A stretch of 15,508 bases of DNA from Desulfamplus sp. (GCA_015233755.1 JADFXA010000024.1:1-15508); one strand, 5' to 3'; positions 1 through 7,173 are shown, numbered from the stretch's first letter. Made by a program: numbers and translations. The notes: generated by a model from the sequence alone, not told the origin.

Positions 1-86
1 AGAATTTGATGTTGATAAAAGGCGCGATACCAGGTTCTAAAACAGGTATTCTTGAGATCGTGAAATCTAATATAAATAAAAAATAG
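1..86 (+). CDS. rplC: 50S ribosomal protein L3, C-terminal end (partial)
   Basis: This is the 3' end of a gene cut by the left edge. Reading from base 3, the last 27 codons give a tail containing KGAIPGSKTGILEIVK and end at TAG (84-86). The KGAxPGSK block is the usual end of bacterial L3, a 50S protein that binds 23S rRNA early in assembly. Its place directly upstream of rplD agrees with the S10 operon order (L3, L4, L23, L2). The tail runs a few residues (SNINKK) past the usual end. An 86-base gap separates it from the rplD start, larger than the other gaps in this part of the operon. The call rests on the short tail plus gene order. Confidence 0.88.
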   Translation, partial: NLMLIKGAIPGSKTGILEIVKSNINKK

Positions 87-172
87 AAAATTAGGTTACT
101 ATTTACTTACGGCTATGGGTATTGCAATAATTTCGCAGTGATGCATGGTCGTTATTTTAAATGAGGAAGTAT

Positions 173-793
173 ATGGCTGTTGTAGATGTTTTGAACAGAT
201 TGGGTGAAAAAGTGTCAGAAATTAATATCTCTGATGAGGTATTCACCGTTCCTGTAAAGAAAAGCGTGCTGCATGATGTTGTCAGAATGCAGCTTACTTC
301 TAGACGCTTAGGCACAGCAGTTGCTAAGGTTAGAGGCGAAGTTGCAGGAAGCACAAGAAAGTTGTTTAGACAGAAAGGAACTGGAAATGCGAGAGCAGGT
401 GGAATAAAGTCAGCTCTTAGAAAAGGTGGCGGAATAATTTTTGGACCTGTTCAAAGATCCTATGAACATAAAATAAACAAAAAGGTAAAGAGCCTTGCTA
501 TGAAAATGGCTCTGAGTTCAAAATTGAAAAACAATGAACTTTTTGTTATTGATTCCTTTGGATTAAGCCAGATTAAAACAAAGGAAGTTGTTAATATTAC
601 TCGGAATCTTGGCTTAAAAAATGTGCTGATTGTTACTAGTGAAGAAGATAGAACTCTTTTTATCTCCGCACAGAATATACCTGATGTCAAAGTTCTTAAG
701 ACAGAAGGTCTTAATGTTTATGACCTTCTGAAATATGACAACCTTCTGCTTGTTGAATCATCCATCCAGTCAATTGAAGGGAGGTTTGCTTAA
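173..793 (+). CDS. rplD: 50S ribosomal protein L4
   Basis: The 206-residue product is L4, a 23S rRNA-binding protein whose long loop lines the exit tunnel. The loop signature is visible as WRQKGTGRAR-like FRQKGTGNARAGGIKS, followed by a GGG-IIFGP stretch and VNKK-like INKKVKS. The C-terminal half shows NVLIVTSEEDRTLFISAQNI, as in the family. In E. coli L4 is also the feedback repressor of the S10 operon; whether it acts so here cannot be seen. The start at ATG 173 is preferred over the in-frame ATG at 161, because GAGG at 163-166 sits six bases before 173 and the family start (MAVVDV-type) fits. rplW follows closely. Confidence 0.96.
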   Translation: MAVVDVLNRLGEKVSEINISDEVFTVPVKKSVLHDVVRMQLTSRRLGTAVAKVRGEVAGSTRKLFRQKGTGNARAGGIKSALRKGGGIIFGPVQRSYEHKINKKVKSLAMKMALSSKLKNNELFVIDSFGLSQIKTKEVVNITRNLGLKNVLIVTSEEDRTLFISAQNIPDVKVLKTEGLNVYDLLKYDNLLLVESSIQSIEGRFA

Positions 794-797
794 GATT

Positions 798-1085
798 ATG
801 ATCGAATATGATATAATAAGACGCCCTATTCAGAGTGAAAAATCAAATTTGCAGAAAGAGCAGGCTAACCAGCTAACATTTGAGGTTGCACCTCATGCAA
901 ATCGGGTGGAGATTAAAAATGCAATAGAAAAAATATTTAATGCCAAAGTCAAATCTGTTAATACGTTAAATATAAAAGGTAAAATAAAACGTAGGGGACG
1001 GATACTTGGAAAAAGACGGGATTTGAAAAAAGCCATTGTAAGGCTAATGCCCGGGCAGAGAATTGATTTTTTTGAAGGTGTTTAA
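798..1085 (+). CDS. rplW: 50S ribosomal protein L23
   Basis: The 95-residue product is L23, which binds 23S rRNA near the tunnel exit and is the docking site for trigger factor and SRP in well-studied bacteria. The start MIEYDIIRRPIQSEKS matches the usual N-terminal 'iikrPviTEKs' block, and the middle shows the VNTLNIKGKIKRRGR segment and the basic RRDLKKAIVRL strand. ATG 798 is chosen over upstream in-frame starts inside rplD, because it gives normal family length. A GGGAGG element at 779-784 lies about 13 bases upstream, inside the end of rplD, which suggests coupled translation. The gene ends 12 bases before rplB. Confidence 0.95.
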   Translation: MIEYDIIRRPIQSEKSNLQKEQANQLTFEVAPHANRVEIKNAIEKIFNAKVKSVNTLNIKGKIKRRGRILGKRRDLKKAIVRLMPGQRIDFFEGV

Positions 1086-1097
1086 AGGGATAATAAA

Positions 1098-1928
1098 ATG
1101 GCAATTAAAAAAACAAAGCCCACATCACCCGGAAGACGCTCACAGGAATATTTTACATTTGAAGAAATTACTAAAGATAAACCTGAGCGCTCTCTTCTTA
1201 AAAAACTGAAAAAAACGGGTGGAAGGAATTCATACGGAAGAATAACAAGTAGGCACAAAGGTGGCGGTGCTAAAAAACAATACAGAATAATTGATTTTAA
1301 GCGAGATAAAGATGGTATTCCCGCAAAGGTCAATTCCATAGAGTATGATCCAAATCGTAGTGCAAGAATAGCTCTTTTAGTTTATGCTGATGGAGAGAAA
1401 AGATATATTCTTGCACCCCGTGAGATAGCTGTTGGAGATGTGATTGAGACAGGCCCGCAATCTGATATTAAACCTGGTAACTGTCTTCCACTTGAAAACA
1501 TACCACTTGGAACGCGTATTCATAATGTAGAGTTAAAGCAAAATAAAGGTGGTCAGATAGTTAGAAGTGCTGGCACCTATGCAAGACTCATGGCAAAAGA
1601 AGGGTCTTATGCACAGGTTCTTCTTCCTTCTGGTGAAGTACGCATGGTTCATGTAAAATGTAAGGCAACTATTGGAAGAGTTGGTAATGAAAAACATGGA
1701 GATCTTAGTTTAGGAAAAGCTGGTCGTACCAGATGGCTTGGTAAGCGTCCATCTGTTAGGGGTGTGGCTATGAACCCTGTTGACCATCCAATGGGTGGTG
1801 GTGAAGGAAGATCTTCTGGCGGAAGGCAGCCATGTAGTCCATGGGGTATACCTTCTAAGGGCTATAAAACCCGTACCAACAAGAGATCTAATCAGTACAT
1901 AGTGAAAAGAAGAACTAAGAAAAAATAA
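1098..1928 (+). CDS. rplB: 50S ribosomal protein L2
   Basis: The 276-residue product is L2, one of the most conserved 23S rRNA-binding proteins, needed for subunit joining and the peptidyl transferase centre. Visible hallmarks are the start TKPTSPGRR, GGRNSYGRITSRHKGGG, YRIIDFKRDKDGIPA, the SH3-like middle domain with YILAP and GNCLPLENIPLGT, and the C-terminal MNPVDHP-GGGEG block. His230, the residue linked to activity in E. coli, is kept. Residue 232 is Met where E. coli has His. The basic tail VKRRTKKK is normal. The ATG follows an AAGGGAT ribosome binding site. Length is normal for the family (273-276). Confidence 0.98.
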   Translation: MAIKKTKPTSPGRRSQEYFTFEEITKDKPERSLLKKLKKTGGRNSYGRITSRHKGGGAKKQYRIIDFKRDKDGIPAKVNSIEYDPNRSARIALLVYADGEKRYILAPREIAVGDVIETGPQSDIKPGNCLPLENIPLGTRIHNVELKQNKGGQIVRSAGTYARLMAKEGSYAQVLLPSGEVRMVHVKCKATIGRVGNEKHGDLSLGKAGRTRWLGKRPSVRGVAMNPVDHPMGGGEGRSSGGRQPCSPWGIPSKGYKTRTNKRSNQYIVKRRTKKK

Positions 1929-1942
1929 ATAGGTGATCTGAT

Positions 1943-2224
1943 ATGCCAAGGTCGTTAAAAAAGGGACCGTATATAGCCCCTGAACTTTTGAAAAAGGTAA
2001 TAGCACTTCAGGATAGTAAGAGTAATCAGGTAATAAAAACTTGGTCTCGAAGATCAACTATTTTTCCAGAAATGGTTGGTATTACACTCGCAGTGCATAA
2101 TGGAAAGAAATTTATACCCGTTTTTGTTACAGAAAATATGGTAGGACATAAACTTGGTGAATTTTCACCAACAAGAACATTTTATGGTCATGCAGGCGAT
2201 AAAAAAGCGAAAGTGAAAAAATAA
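1943..2224 (+). CDS. rpsS: 30S ribosomal protein S19
   Basis: The 93-residue product is S19, which sits with S13 in the head of the 30S subunit and contacts the A-site tRNA. The start MPRSLKKGPYI, the WSRRSTIFPEMVG block and the HKLGEFSPTRTFYGHAGDKK end are diagnostic. AGGTGAT lies about six bases before the ATG. It is 14 bases downstream of rplB and 34 bases upstream of rplV, as expected for the S10 operon. The tail is rich in lysine, as usual for this protein. No unusual residue is apparent in the conserved core. Confidence 0.97.
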   Translation: MPRSLKKGPYIAPELLKKVIALQDSKSNQVIKTWSRRSTIFPEMVGITLAVHNGKKFIPVFVTENMVGHKLGEFSPTRTFYGHAGDKKAKVKK

Positions 2225-2258
2225 GCCGACGGGTTTTTAAATTTATAAGGATATAAAT

Positions 2259-2597
2259 ATGGAAGTTAAGGCAGTAACAAAATATGTGCGTATTTCGCCA
2301 TTTAAACTGCGTGCACCTGTGGAAGCTGTAAAGGGGAAAAAGGTAGAAGATGCTTTGAATCTTCTTAAATTTATGCCTCTGAAAGCTGCCGGTATTATAT
2401 CAAAGACCCTCAGGTCTGCAGTGGCTAATGCAGAACATAATAATGAGATTGATGTTGACGATCTTATTGTAAAAAATATATCAGTTGATCATGGTCCCTC
2501 TTTAAAAAGATTTAGGGCGAGGGCTAGAGGCAGAGGAGCAAGGATTCTGAAAAGAACCAGCCATATAACAGTCACGGTTTCGGAAACGGTCAAATAG
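2259..2597 (+). CDS. rplV: 50S ribosomal protein L22
   Basis: The 112-residue product is L22, which binds all domains of 23S rRNA and whose beta hairpin reaches the exit tunnel. Recognisable parts are the opening KYVRISPFKLR, the SAVANAEHN helix, the DHGPSLKRFRARARGRGARI hairpin and the closing SHITVTVSE. The segment after SPFK reads LRAPVEAVKGK where many bacteria have ARLVVDLIRGK, a mild divergence. AAGGATAT lies just before the ATG. It sits between rpsS and rpsC as in most bacteria. Confidence 0.97.
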   Translation: MEVKAVTKYVRISPFKLRAPVEAVKGKKVEDALNLLKFMPLKAAGIISKTLRSAVANAEHNNEIDVDDLIVKNISVDHGPSLKRFRARARGRGARILKRTSHITVTVSETVK

Positions 2598-2609
2598 GGA
2601 GGGAGTGGC

Positions 2610-3257
2610 TTGGGCCAAAAAGTAAATCCAATTGGATTAAGATTAGGTATTACAGGAACATGGGACTCCAGATGGTATGCAGATAAAGAGTATGGTAATT
2701 TTGTACTTGAAGATTACAAAATTAGAAAATTTTTGAAAAAAAAGCTCTATCATGCAGGAATCTCAAAGATTGAAATTGAGCGTTTTTCTAAACGTATAAG
2801 AGTTAGAGTGTTTGCTGCAAGACCTGGAATTATAATAGGTAAAAAGGGAGCTGATATTGCTCTCTTAAAGCAAGAGCTTGAAAAAATTGTATCACCAGAA
2901 GTGTTGATTGATATTAAAGAGGTTCGCAGACCAGAAATTGATGCTCAACTTGTAGCTGAAAATATAGCGCTACAGCTTGAACGCCGTATAGCTTTTAGAA
3001 GGGCAATGAAAAGAAGCGTTACTTCTGCTATGAGATTCGGGGCACAAGGGATAAAAATTATCTGTGCTGGCAGACTTGGTGGTGCAGAAATGGCAAGAAC
3101 TGAGTGGTATAAAGAGGGACGAATTCCACTTCATACGCTTAGGGCGGATATGGATTACGGTTTTATTGAGGCTCGCACAACATATGGTGCTATTGGCATT
3201 AAAGTCTTTGTATTTAAAGGCGAAGTGCTTAATGCGGATCAGAGAGTTACAGCTTAA
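2610..3257 (+). CDS. rpsC: 30S ribosomal protein S3
   Basis: The 215-residue product is S3, part of the mRNA entry channel of the 30S subunit, where it helps unwind mRNA. It opens with GQKVNPIGLRLG. The KH domain carries its GxxG loop as GKKG at residues 77-80. The C-terminal domain shows RRAMKRSV, GIKIICAGRLGGAEMAR and LRADMDYGFIEARTTYG. The start codon is TTG at 2610, set by the invariant GQKVNP start and by the AGGGAGGGA ribosome binding site at 2597-2605. No ATG is available nearby. It follows rplV by 12 bases. Length is normal for a form without a long C-terminal tail. Confidence 0.97.
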   Translation: MGQKVNPIGLRLGITGTWDSRWYADKEYGNFVLEDYKIRKFLKKKLYHAGISKIEIERFSKRIRVRVFAARPGIIIGKKGADIALLKQELEKIVSPEVLIDIKEVRRPEIDAQLVAENIALQLERRIAFRRAMKRSVTSAMRFGAQGIKIICAGRLGGAEMARTEWYKEGRIPLHTLRADMDYGFIEARTTYGAIGIKVFVFKGEVLNADQRVTA

Positions 3258-3278
3258 TATGCTGGTAAGGAGATAATT

Positions 3279-3686
3279 ATGCTAAGTCCCAAAAAGGTAA
3301 AATATCGCAAAAGAATGCGCGGTAGATTAAAGGGAAAGCCCAGCAGGGGAACAGAACTTAATTTTGGTGAATTTGGTCTTCAAGCTGTTGAATGCGGTTA
3401 CGTTAATGCTCGTCAAATTGAAGCTGCCCGTATTGCAATGACTCGTAAGATTAAAAGGCTTGGAAAGACATGGATTCGCTTTTTTCCCGACAAACCTATT
3501 ACCAAAAAACCTGCTGAAGTTAGAATGGGTAAAGGTAAAGGACCAACTGAAGGGTGGGTTGCAGCTGTAAAACCTGGTAGGATTCTATATGAAATGGAAG
3601 GTGTGCCAAGAGAGCTTGCAATTGAAGCCCTCGAGCTTGCTGCAAGTAAGCTCTGTGTTAAAACTCGCTTTGTGGAGAGGGTGTAA
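3279..3686 (+). CDS. rplP: 50S ribosomal protein L16
   Basis: The 135-residue product is L16, which organises 23S rRNA near the A site and is required for peptidyl transfer. It begins MLSPKKVKYRKRMRGR and carries GEFGLQAVECGYVNARQIEAARIAM, FPDKPITKKP and VRMGKGKG. Arg82 corresponds to the arginine hydroxylated in E. coli (Arg81); modification here is unknown. AAGGAGA precedes the ATG at good spacing. The gene is 21 bases after rpsC and six bases before rpmC, the standard order S3-L16-L29. Confidence 0.98.
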   Translation: MLSPKKVKYRKRMRGRLKGKPSRGTELNFGEFGLQAVECGYVNARQIEAARIAMTRKIKRLGKTWIRFFPDKPITKKPAEVRMGKGKGPTEGWVAAVKPGRILYEMEGVPRELAIEALELAASKLCVKTRFVERV

Positions 3687-3692
3687 TAAAAC

Positions 3693-3890
3693 ATGAAGAC
3701 AAGTGAAATCAGAGCCATGAGTGCTGATGAAATTAATACTAAAATAGCTGAGCTGAAAAAAGAGTTTTTTAATCTTCGTTTTCAGCATGGTGTAGGTAGG
3801 CTTGAAAATACAGCCATTCTCCCAAAGATCAGAAAAGATATAGCTCGTCTGATGACCATCTCAAGGGAGATGAACTTAAATATTAGCTAA
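3693..3890 (+). CDS. rpmC: 50S ribosomal protein L29
   Basis: The 65-residue product is L29, a small helical-hairpin protein at the tunnel exit beside L23. The block KTSEIRAMSADEINTKIAELKKEFFNLRF followed by ENTAILPKIRKDIARLMT is typical (short of exact copy from any one species). GAGAGGGTG near 3674-3682 serves as ribosome binding site, overlapping the end of rplP. The TAA stop at 3888-3890 shares its last base with an in-frame ATG for rpsQ, although the rpsQ start probably lies 18 bases further on. Confidence 0.95.
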   Translation: MKTSEIRAMSADEINTKIAELKKEFFNLRFQHGVGRLENTAILPKIRKDIARLMTISREMNLNIS

Positions 3891-3907
3891 TGAGAAAAGT
3901 TGATGCC

Positions 3908-4165
3908 ATGAATGAAAGAGGAAGAAAGAAAGTACTACTTGGAACAGTAGTATCAGACAAAATGGAAAAATCGGTTGTTGTTCAAGTCGAGAGATTTGTT
4001 CAGCACGCTGTTTACAAAAAATATATTAAAAAATATAAAAAGTATGCTGCTCACGACGAAAACAACCAGTGTAAAACTGGAGATGTTGTTAAGATTACAG
4101 AGTCAAGACCTTTGAGCAAAACAAAGAGATTTCGGGTCAGTGAGATTGTCAAAAGAGCAGTTTGA
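3908..4165 (+). CDS. rpsQ: 30S ribosomal protein S17
   Basis: The 85-residue product is S17, an OB-fold primary 16S rRNA-binding protein. Key blocks are GTVVSDKMEKSVVVQVERFVQH, YKKYIKKYKKY, AHDENNQCKTGDVV and the ITESRPLSKTKRF end. Two in-frame ATG codons are possible: 3890, overlapping the rpmC stop as TAATG, and 3908. I choose 3908, because MNERGRKK is the start type I recall from related bacteria, the length is normal, and GAGAAAAG lies about 9 bases upstream. The nearest purine-rich site for 3890 is some 19 bases away. The upstream start would add six residues. Confidence 0.95.
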   Translation: MNERGRKKVLLGTVVSDKMEKSVVVQVERFVQHAVYKKYIKKYKKYAAHDENNQCKTGDVVKITESRPLSKTKRFRVSEIVKRAV

Positions 4166-4183
4166 TTTAAGAGGAGTTGAGAA

Positions 4184-4552
4184 ATGATTCAAACCGAGAC
4201 GAGATTGACTGTAGCAGACAACTCCGGAGCCAAAGAGCTTTATTGTATAAAAGTACTTGGTGGCTCAAAAAGACGTTATGCTGGTATCGGGGATGTTATT
4301 GTCGTTTCAGTAAAAGAGGCAATACCCAATGCCAAAGTAAAGAAAGGTGATGTATTAAAAGCTGTAATTGTTAGAACAAAAAAGGAGATTTCAAGACCTG
4401 ATGGTTCTATGATAAGATTTGACGACAATTCAGCAGTTATAATTAATAACTCCAACGAACCTGTTGGAACCCGTATTTTCGGCCCGGTTGCAAGGGAACT
4501 GAGAGCCAAAAAGTTTATGAAAATAATATCTTTAGCTCCGGAAGTTCTTTAA
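4184..4552 (+). CDS. rplN: 50S ribosomal protein L14
   Basis: The 122-residue product is L14, which forms part of the intersubunit bridge with 16S rRNA and contacts L19. The start MIQTETRLTVADNSGAKE, then VLGGSKRRYAGIGDVIVVSVKEAIPN, RTKKEISRPDGS and the closing FGPVARELRAKKFMKIISLAPEVL are all canonical. Length is the invariant 122. AGAGGAG precedes the ATG. It begins the L14-L24-L5 part of the spc order, 18 bases after rpsQ. Confidence 0.98.
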   Translation: MIQTETRLTVADNSGAKELYCIKVLGGSKRRYAGIGDVIVVSVKEAIPNAKVKKGDVLKAVIVRTKKEISRPDGSMIRFDDNSAVIINNSNEPVGTRIFGPVARELRAKKFMKIISLAPEVL

Positions 4553-4585
4553 ACTGCTTCGGTTTATTATTTAAGAGGATTTTAA

Positions 4586-4915
4586 ATGGAAAGATTAAAA
4601 ACGAAAATAAAAACTGAGGATAAAGTTAAAATTATTACCGGTAAAGATAAAGGAAAAATCGGTAAAGTTTTAAAGGTACTCAGGAAAAAAAATCGGGTTG
4701 TGGTAGAAAATGTAAATATTGCAAAAGTTCATCAAAGACCTACTCAGGGTAATCCACAAGGTGGTATTGTTGAGAAGCCGATGCCGATTGATTATTCCAA
4801 TCTTATGCTTATGTGCAATAAATGTGTTAAACCCGTTCGCATTGGTATGAGAGAGCTCGAAGATGGTAAAAAGGTGAGATTCTGCAGAAAATGCAATGAA
4901 CAGATTGATGCCTAA
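4586..4915 (+). CDS. rplX: 50S ribosomal protein L24, zinc-ribbon type
   Basis: The 109-residue product is L24, an assembly initiator that binds the 5' end of 23S rRNA. The KOW motif is seen near the start (DKVKIITGKDKGKIGKVLKV), followed by VENVNIAKVHQRPTQGNPQGGIVEKPMPI. The C-terminal part carries two CxxC pairs, Cys77/Cys80 and Cys100/Cys103, the layout of a zinc ribbon found in L24 of several phyla but absent from E. coli L24. Zinc binding is inferred. AGAGGAT precedes the ATG. The gene is 33 bases after rplN. Confidence 0.96.
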   Translation: MERLKTKIKTEDKVKIITGKDKGKIGKVLKVLRKKNRVVVENVNIAKVHQRPTQGNPQGGIVEKPMPIDYSNLMLMCNKCVKPVRIGMRELEDGKKVRFCRKCNEQIDA

Positions 4916-4939
4916 GATGCAGCTTAAGGAGCAAAAACG

Positions 4940-5476
4940 TTGAGCCTTAAAGAAATATATGAAAAAGAAGTAATACCAGAGTTAAAGAAGACTTTTGGTT
5001 ATCAGAATGCAATGCAGATTCCTATGCTGGAAAAGATAGTTTTGAATATAGGACTTGGAGAAGCAATCAAAAATGTTAAATTGCTTGACTCTGCGGCAGC
5101 TGATTTAGCACTGATTGCTGGACAGAAACCTGTAATCACAAAAGCTAGAAAATCTATTGCTGCATTTAAGCTACGTATGGGTATGCCAATTGGTTGTATG
5201 GTAACTTTACGTGGTGAGAAAATGTACGATTTTCTGAATAAGCTAATTAATATTGCACTTCCTCGTGTGCGTGACTTCAAAGGAATATCAGGGAAAGCAT
5301 TTGATGGAAGGGGTAATTACAGCCTTGGTATTAAGGAACATATAATTTTTCCTGAGATTGATTATGACAAGACTGATAGTATTAAAGGTCTTAATGTTTC
5401 TATAGTTACAACGGCAAAAACAGATGAAGAGGGCAAAACACTCCTGAAATTGTTTGGGATGCCTTTTAAAAATTAG
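4940..5476 (+). CDS. rplE: 50S ribosomal protein L5
   Basis: The 178-residue product is L5, which binds 5S rRNA with L18 and contacts the P-site tRNA and S13 through bridge B1b. Visible blocks are MQIPMLEKIVLNIGLGEA, the AGQKPVITKARKSIAAFKLR loop, GCMVTLRG, FLNKLINIALPRVRDFKGI, FDGRGNYSLGIKEHIIFPEID and the final TLLKLFGMPFKN. The start is TTG at 4940, supported by TAAGGAGC at 4925-4932 and by the family start (LKEIYEKEVIPEL). Nine bases separate it from rpsN. In E. coli S8 binds the mRNA at this gene to repress spc; no equivalent site was recognised. Confidence 0.97.
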   Translation: MSLKEIYEKEVIPELKKTFGYQNAMQIPMLEKIVLNIGLGEAIKNVKLLDSAAADLALIAGQKPVITKARKSIAAFKLRMGMPIGCMVTLRGEKMYDFLNKLINIALPRVRDFKGISGKAFDGRGNYSLGIKEHIIFPEIDYDKTDSIKGLNVSIVTTAKTDEEGKTLLKLFGMPFKN

Positions 5477-5485
5477 GAGGGAATT

Positions 5486-5671
5486 TTGGCAAAAACGTCT
5501 CTTATTGTTAGAGCAGAAAGAAAGCAAAAATTTGAGGTTCGTGCTTATAATCGCTGCCCAATATGTGGAAGACCCAGAGGATTTATAAGAAAAGCTGGTA
5601 TATGTAGAATCTGTTTCAGAAATCTTGCATCTGCTGGTAGATTACCAGGTGTTACCAAATCAAGTTGGTAG
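5486..5671 (+). CDS. rpsN: 30S ribosomal protein S14, type Z (zinc form)
   Basis: The 61-residue product is the short zinc-binding S14, a late-assembling protein of the 30S head. The two CxxC pairs, Cys24/Cys27 and Cys40/Cys43, frame the RNA-binding knuckle, and the end LASAGRLPGVTKSSW is diagnostic. It is the short 'C+' form, not the ~100-residue zinc-free form. The start is TTG at 5486, placed by the conserved AKTSLIVRA opening and by AGGAGGGA at 5476-5483. The spacing is somewhat short. A 142-base gap follows before rpsH, breaking the tight packing of the operon. Confidence 0.96.
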   Translation: MAKTSLIVRAERKQKFEVRAYNRCPICGRPRGFIRKAGICRICFRNLASAGRLPGVTKSSW

Positions 5672-5813
5672 TGAATTCATAATCTATATAAACAAAACCT
5701 CTTAATTGTTATACCTATATTAGATAATGAATTGTTTAAAATAAGTTTCAATGATTGTTTACTTAGTCTTAAGATAAAATTAAGTAATATAGTAATATTA
5801 TCAGGAGAAAAAT
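5672..5813 (+). promoter_or_regulatory. AT-rich leader before rpsH; possible internal promoter or hairpin
   Basis: This 142-base stretch holds no recognisable gene and is much more AT-rich than its neighbours. Inverted repeat TTACTTA / TAAGTAA lies at 5759-5765 and 5781-5787 (7 base pairs, 15-base loop), just upstream of the rpsH ribosome binding site AGGAGA. The word ATTGTTTA occurs at 5731 and 5754. TAATAT at 5785-5790 could act as a -10 box, but no good -35 lies at the right distance. No T-tract terminator is seen. A separate promoter or an RNA control element for the second half of spc is possible but unproven. Confidence 0.3.
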
Positions 5814-6209
5814 ATGGCAATGAGTGATCCCATAGCGGACATGCTTACAAGAATCAGAAATGGTGGAAAAGCTGAATTCGCAAAGGTGGATATCCCCGGG
5901 TCAAAACTTAAAGTTGAGATGGCGCGGGTGCTAAAAGAGCAAGGGTATATAAAAAATTACAAGTTTTTAGAAGATAACAAGCAAGGAATACTGCGTGTTT
6001 ATCTTAAATATGCTGGTAAAAAACATGCAATTTATGGGCTTGAGAGAGTAAGTAAACCCAGTAGAAGGGTATATAACAAGTCCAAAGATATAAAACCGGT
6101 TTTAAACGGTCTTGGTATAGCGATTTTATCCACTCCAAAAGGTTTAATGACGGATAAACAGGCGAGAAACGAGAATGTGGGCGGTGAAGTCCTCTGTAAT
6201 ATTTGGTAA
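5814..6209 (+). CDS. rpsH: 30S ribosomal protein S8
   Basis: The 131-residue product is S8, a primary binder of the central domain of 16S rRNA. The start MAMSDPIADMLTRIRNG, the central VYLKYAG and SKPSRRVY segments and the end GLGIAILSTPKGLMTDKQARNENVGGEVLCNIW match the family. AGGAGA lies about seven bases before ATG 5814; a second ATG at 5820 is less likely given the spacing and the common MxMxDPIAD opening. In E. coli S8 represses the spc operon, so its position behind an unusual leader is worth noting. rplF begins 14 bases after the stop. Confidence 0.97.
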   Translation: MAMSDPIADMLTRIRNGGKAEFAKVDIPGSKLKVEMARVLKEQGYIKNYKFLEDNKQGILRVYLKYAGKKHAIYGLERVSKPSRRVYNKSKDIKPVLNGLGIAILSTPKGLMTDKQARNENVGGEVLCNIW

Positions 6210-6223
6210 TACAGGAGAGGTAT

Positions 6224-6766
6224 ATGTCACGAATAGGTAAAAAGCCGATCCAGATTCCAGAAAAAGTCAAAATTACTGTTGATAGTGATATATTGACTGT
6301 TAATGGACCAAAGGGAACATTAACAAGAAGTCTGCATCCGGCTGTAAAAATTAGTATTGAAGATGGAATTTTACATGTTACACCTAACAATCCAGAGGAT
6401 CGGAAAATAGTCGCACTTCAAGGTATGTATCGTGCGTTGATTCAAAATATGGTTAATGGTGTTACTAATGGTTATGAAAGAACACTTTTGTTGAGTGGAA
6501 TTGGATACAGGGCGGAACTAAATGACAAGATCATTGTGTTAAACGTCGGATATTCTAACCCAGTCAATTTCCCACTTCCTGAAGGAATTTCTGCAAAAGT
6601 AGATAAAAACACCCAAATCATTTTATCTTCAATAGATAAAGAAAGTTTAGGTGAGACTGCAGCAAACATTAGAAGAATAAGACCACCTGAACCGTATAAA
6701 GGCAAAGGTATTATGTATTCTGATGAGACAATAATCAAAAAAGCAGGCAAGTCTGCAGCAAAATAA
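6224..6766 (+). CDS. rplF: 50S ribosomal protein L6
   Basis: The 180-residue product is L6, which lies near the factor-binding site and the sarcin-ricin loop. It opens MSRIGKKPIQIPEKV, carries the repeated L6 fold (VNGPKGTL in the first copy; GYSNPVNFPLPEGI and VDKNTQIILSSIDKESLGE in the second) and ends with IRRIRPPEPYKGKGIMY and KKAGKSAAK. ATG 6224 is chosen over an in-frame ATG at 6203 inside rpsH, because CAGGAGAGG sits just upstream and SRIGKKPI is the conserved start. Confidence 0.97.
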   Translation: MSRIGKKPIQIPEKVKITVDSDILTVNGPKGTLTRSLHPAVKISIEDGILHVTPNNPEDRKIVALQGMYRALIQNMVNGVTNGYERTLLLSGIGYRAELNDKIIVLNVGYSNPVNFPLPEGISAKVDKNTQIILSSIDKESLGETAANIRRIRPPEPYKGKGIMYSDETIIKKAGKSAAK

Positions 6767-6788
6767 TCTAAATCGGGAATAGAATTTT

Positions 6789-7157
6789 ATGGCAAATACA
6801 TCCGAAAAATATATCTCAAGAGTTAAGAGAAAAAAGAGAATAAGGAAAAAGATGACAGGCACTCAAGATCGTCCGAGGCTTAATATCTTTAGAAGTGCCA
6901 GTCATATATATGCCCAGATAATCAACGACATTGAGGGCAATACCATCGTTTCTGCATCAACCCTTGATAAGGAGTTCACAGATACAGGCAAAAAAGGTGG
7001 TAACAAAGATGCTGCTGTTGCCGTTGGTAAAATTGTGGCTAAGAGGGCACTTGACAAGGGAATTACTAAAGTGGTTTTCGACAGAAATGGTTTTCTCTAT
7101 CATGGTCGGGTGAAAGCACTTTCAGACGGAGCTCGTGAAGGCGGGCTACAATTCTAA
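6789..7157 (+). CDS. rplR: 50S ribosomal protein L18
   Basis: The 122-residue product is L18, which with L5 and L25-type proteins brings 5S rRNA to the large subunit. Hallmarks are the basic N-terminus KRKKRIRKKMTGT, DRPRLNIFRSASHIYAQIIND, ASTLDKEF, VGKIVAKRALDKGITKVVFDRNGFLYHGRVKALSDGAREGGL. Length is normal. The ribosome binding site is weak: only a GGGA near 6776 at long spacing is seen. It lies 22 bases after rplF and 16 bases before rpsE. Confidence 0.97.
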   Translation: MANTSEKYISRVKRKKRIRKKMTGTQDRPRLNIFRSASHIYAQIINDIEGNTIVSASTLDKEFTDTGKKGGNKDAAVAVGKIVAKRALDKGITKVVFDRNGFLYHGRVKALSDGAREGGLQF

Positions 7158-7173
7158 TTAAGGAGGATGTCCC

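Noticed and set aside
1082..1339. Minus-strand open frame across rplB, and many similar minus-strand frames elsewhere
   Set aside because: They lie opposite highly conserved ribosomal protein genes, have no ribosome binding sites of note and encode low-complexity, non-family sequences; they are shadows.
3890..3907. Upstream ATG for rpsQ overlapping the rpmC stop
   Set aside because: No ribosome binding site at suitable distance and it adds six non-family residues; 3908 fits better, although coupling through TAATG cannot be fully excluded.
5697..5702. CCTCTT in the rpsH leader as an anti-Shine-Dalgarno partner
   Set aside because: It pairs with only three contiguous bases of the AGGAGA site, far weaker than the rpsD case.
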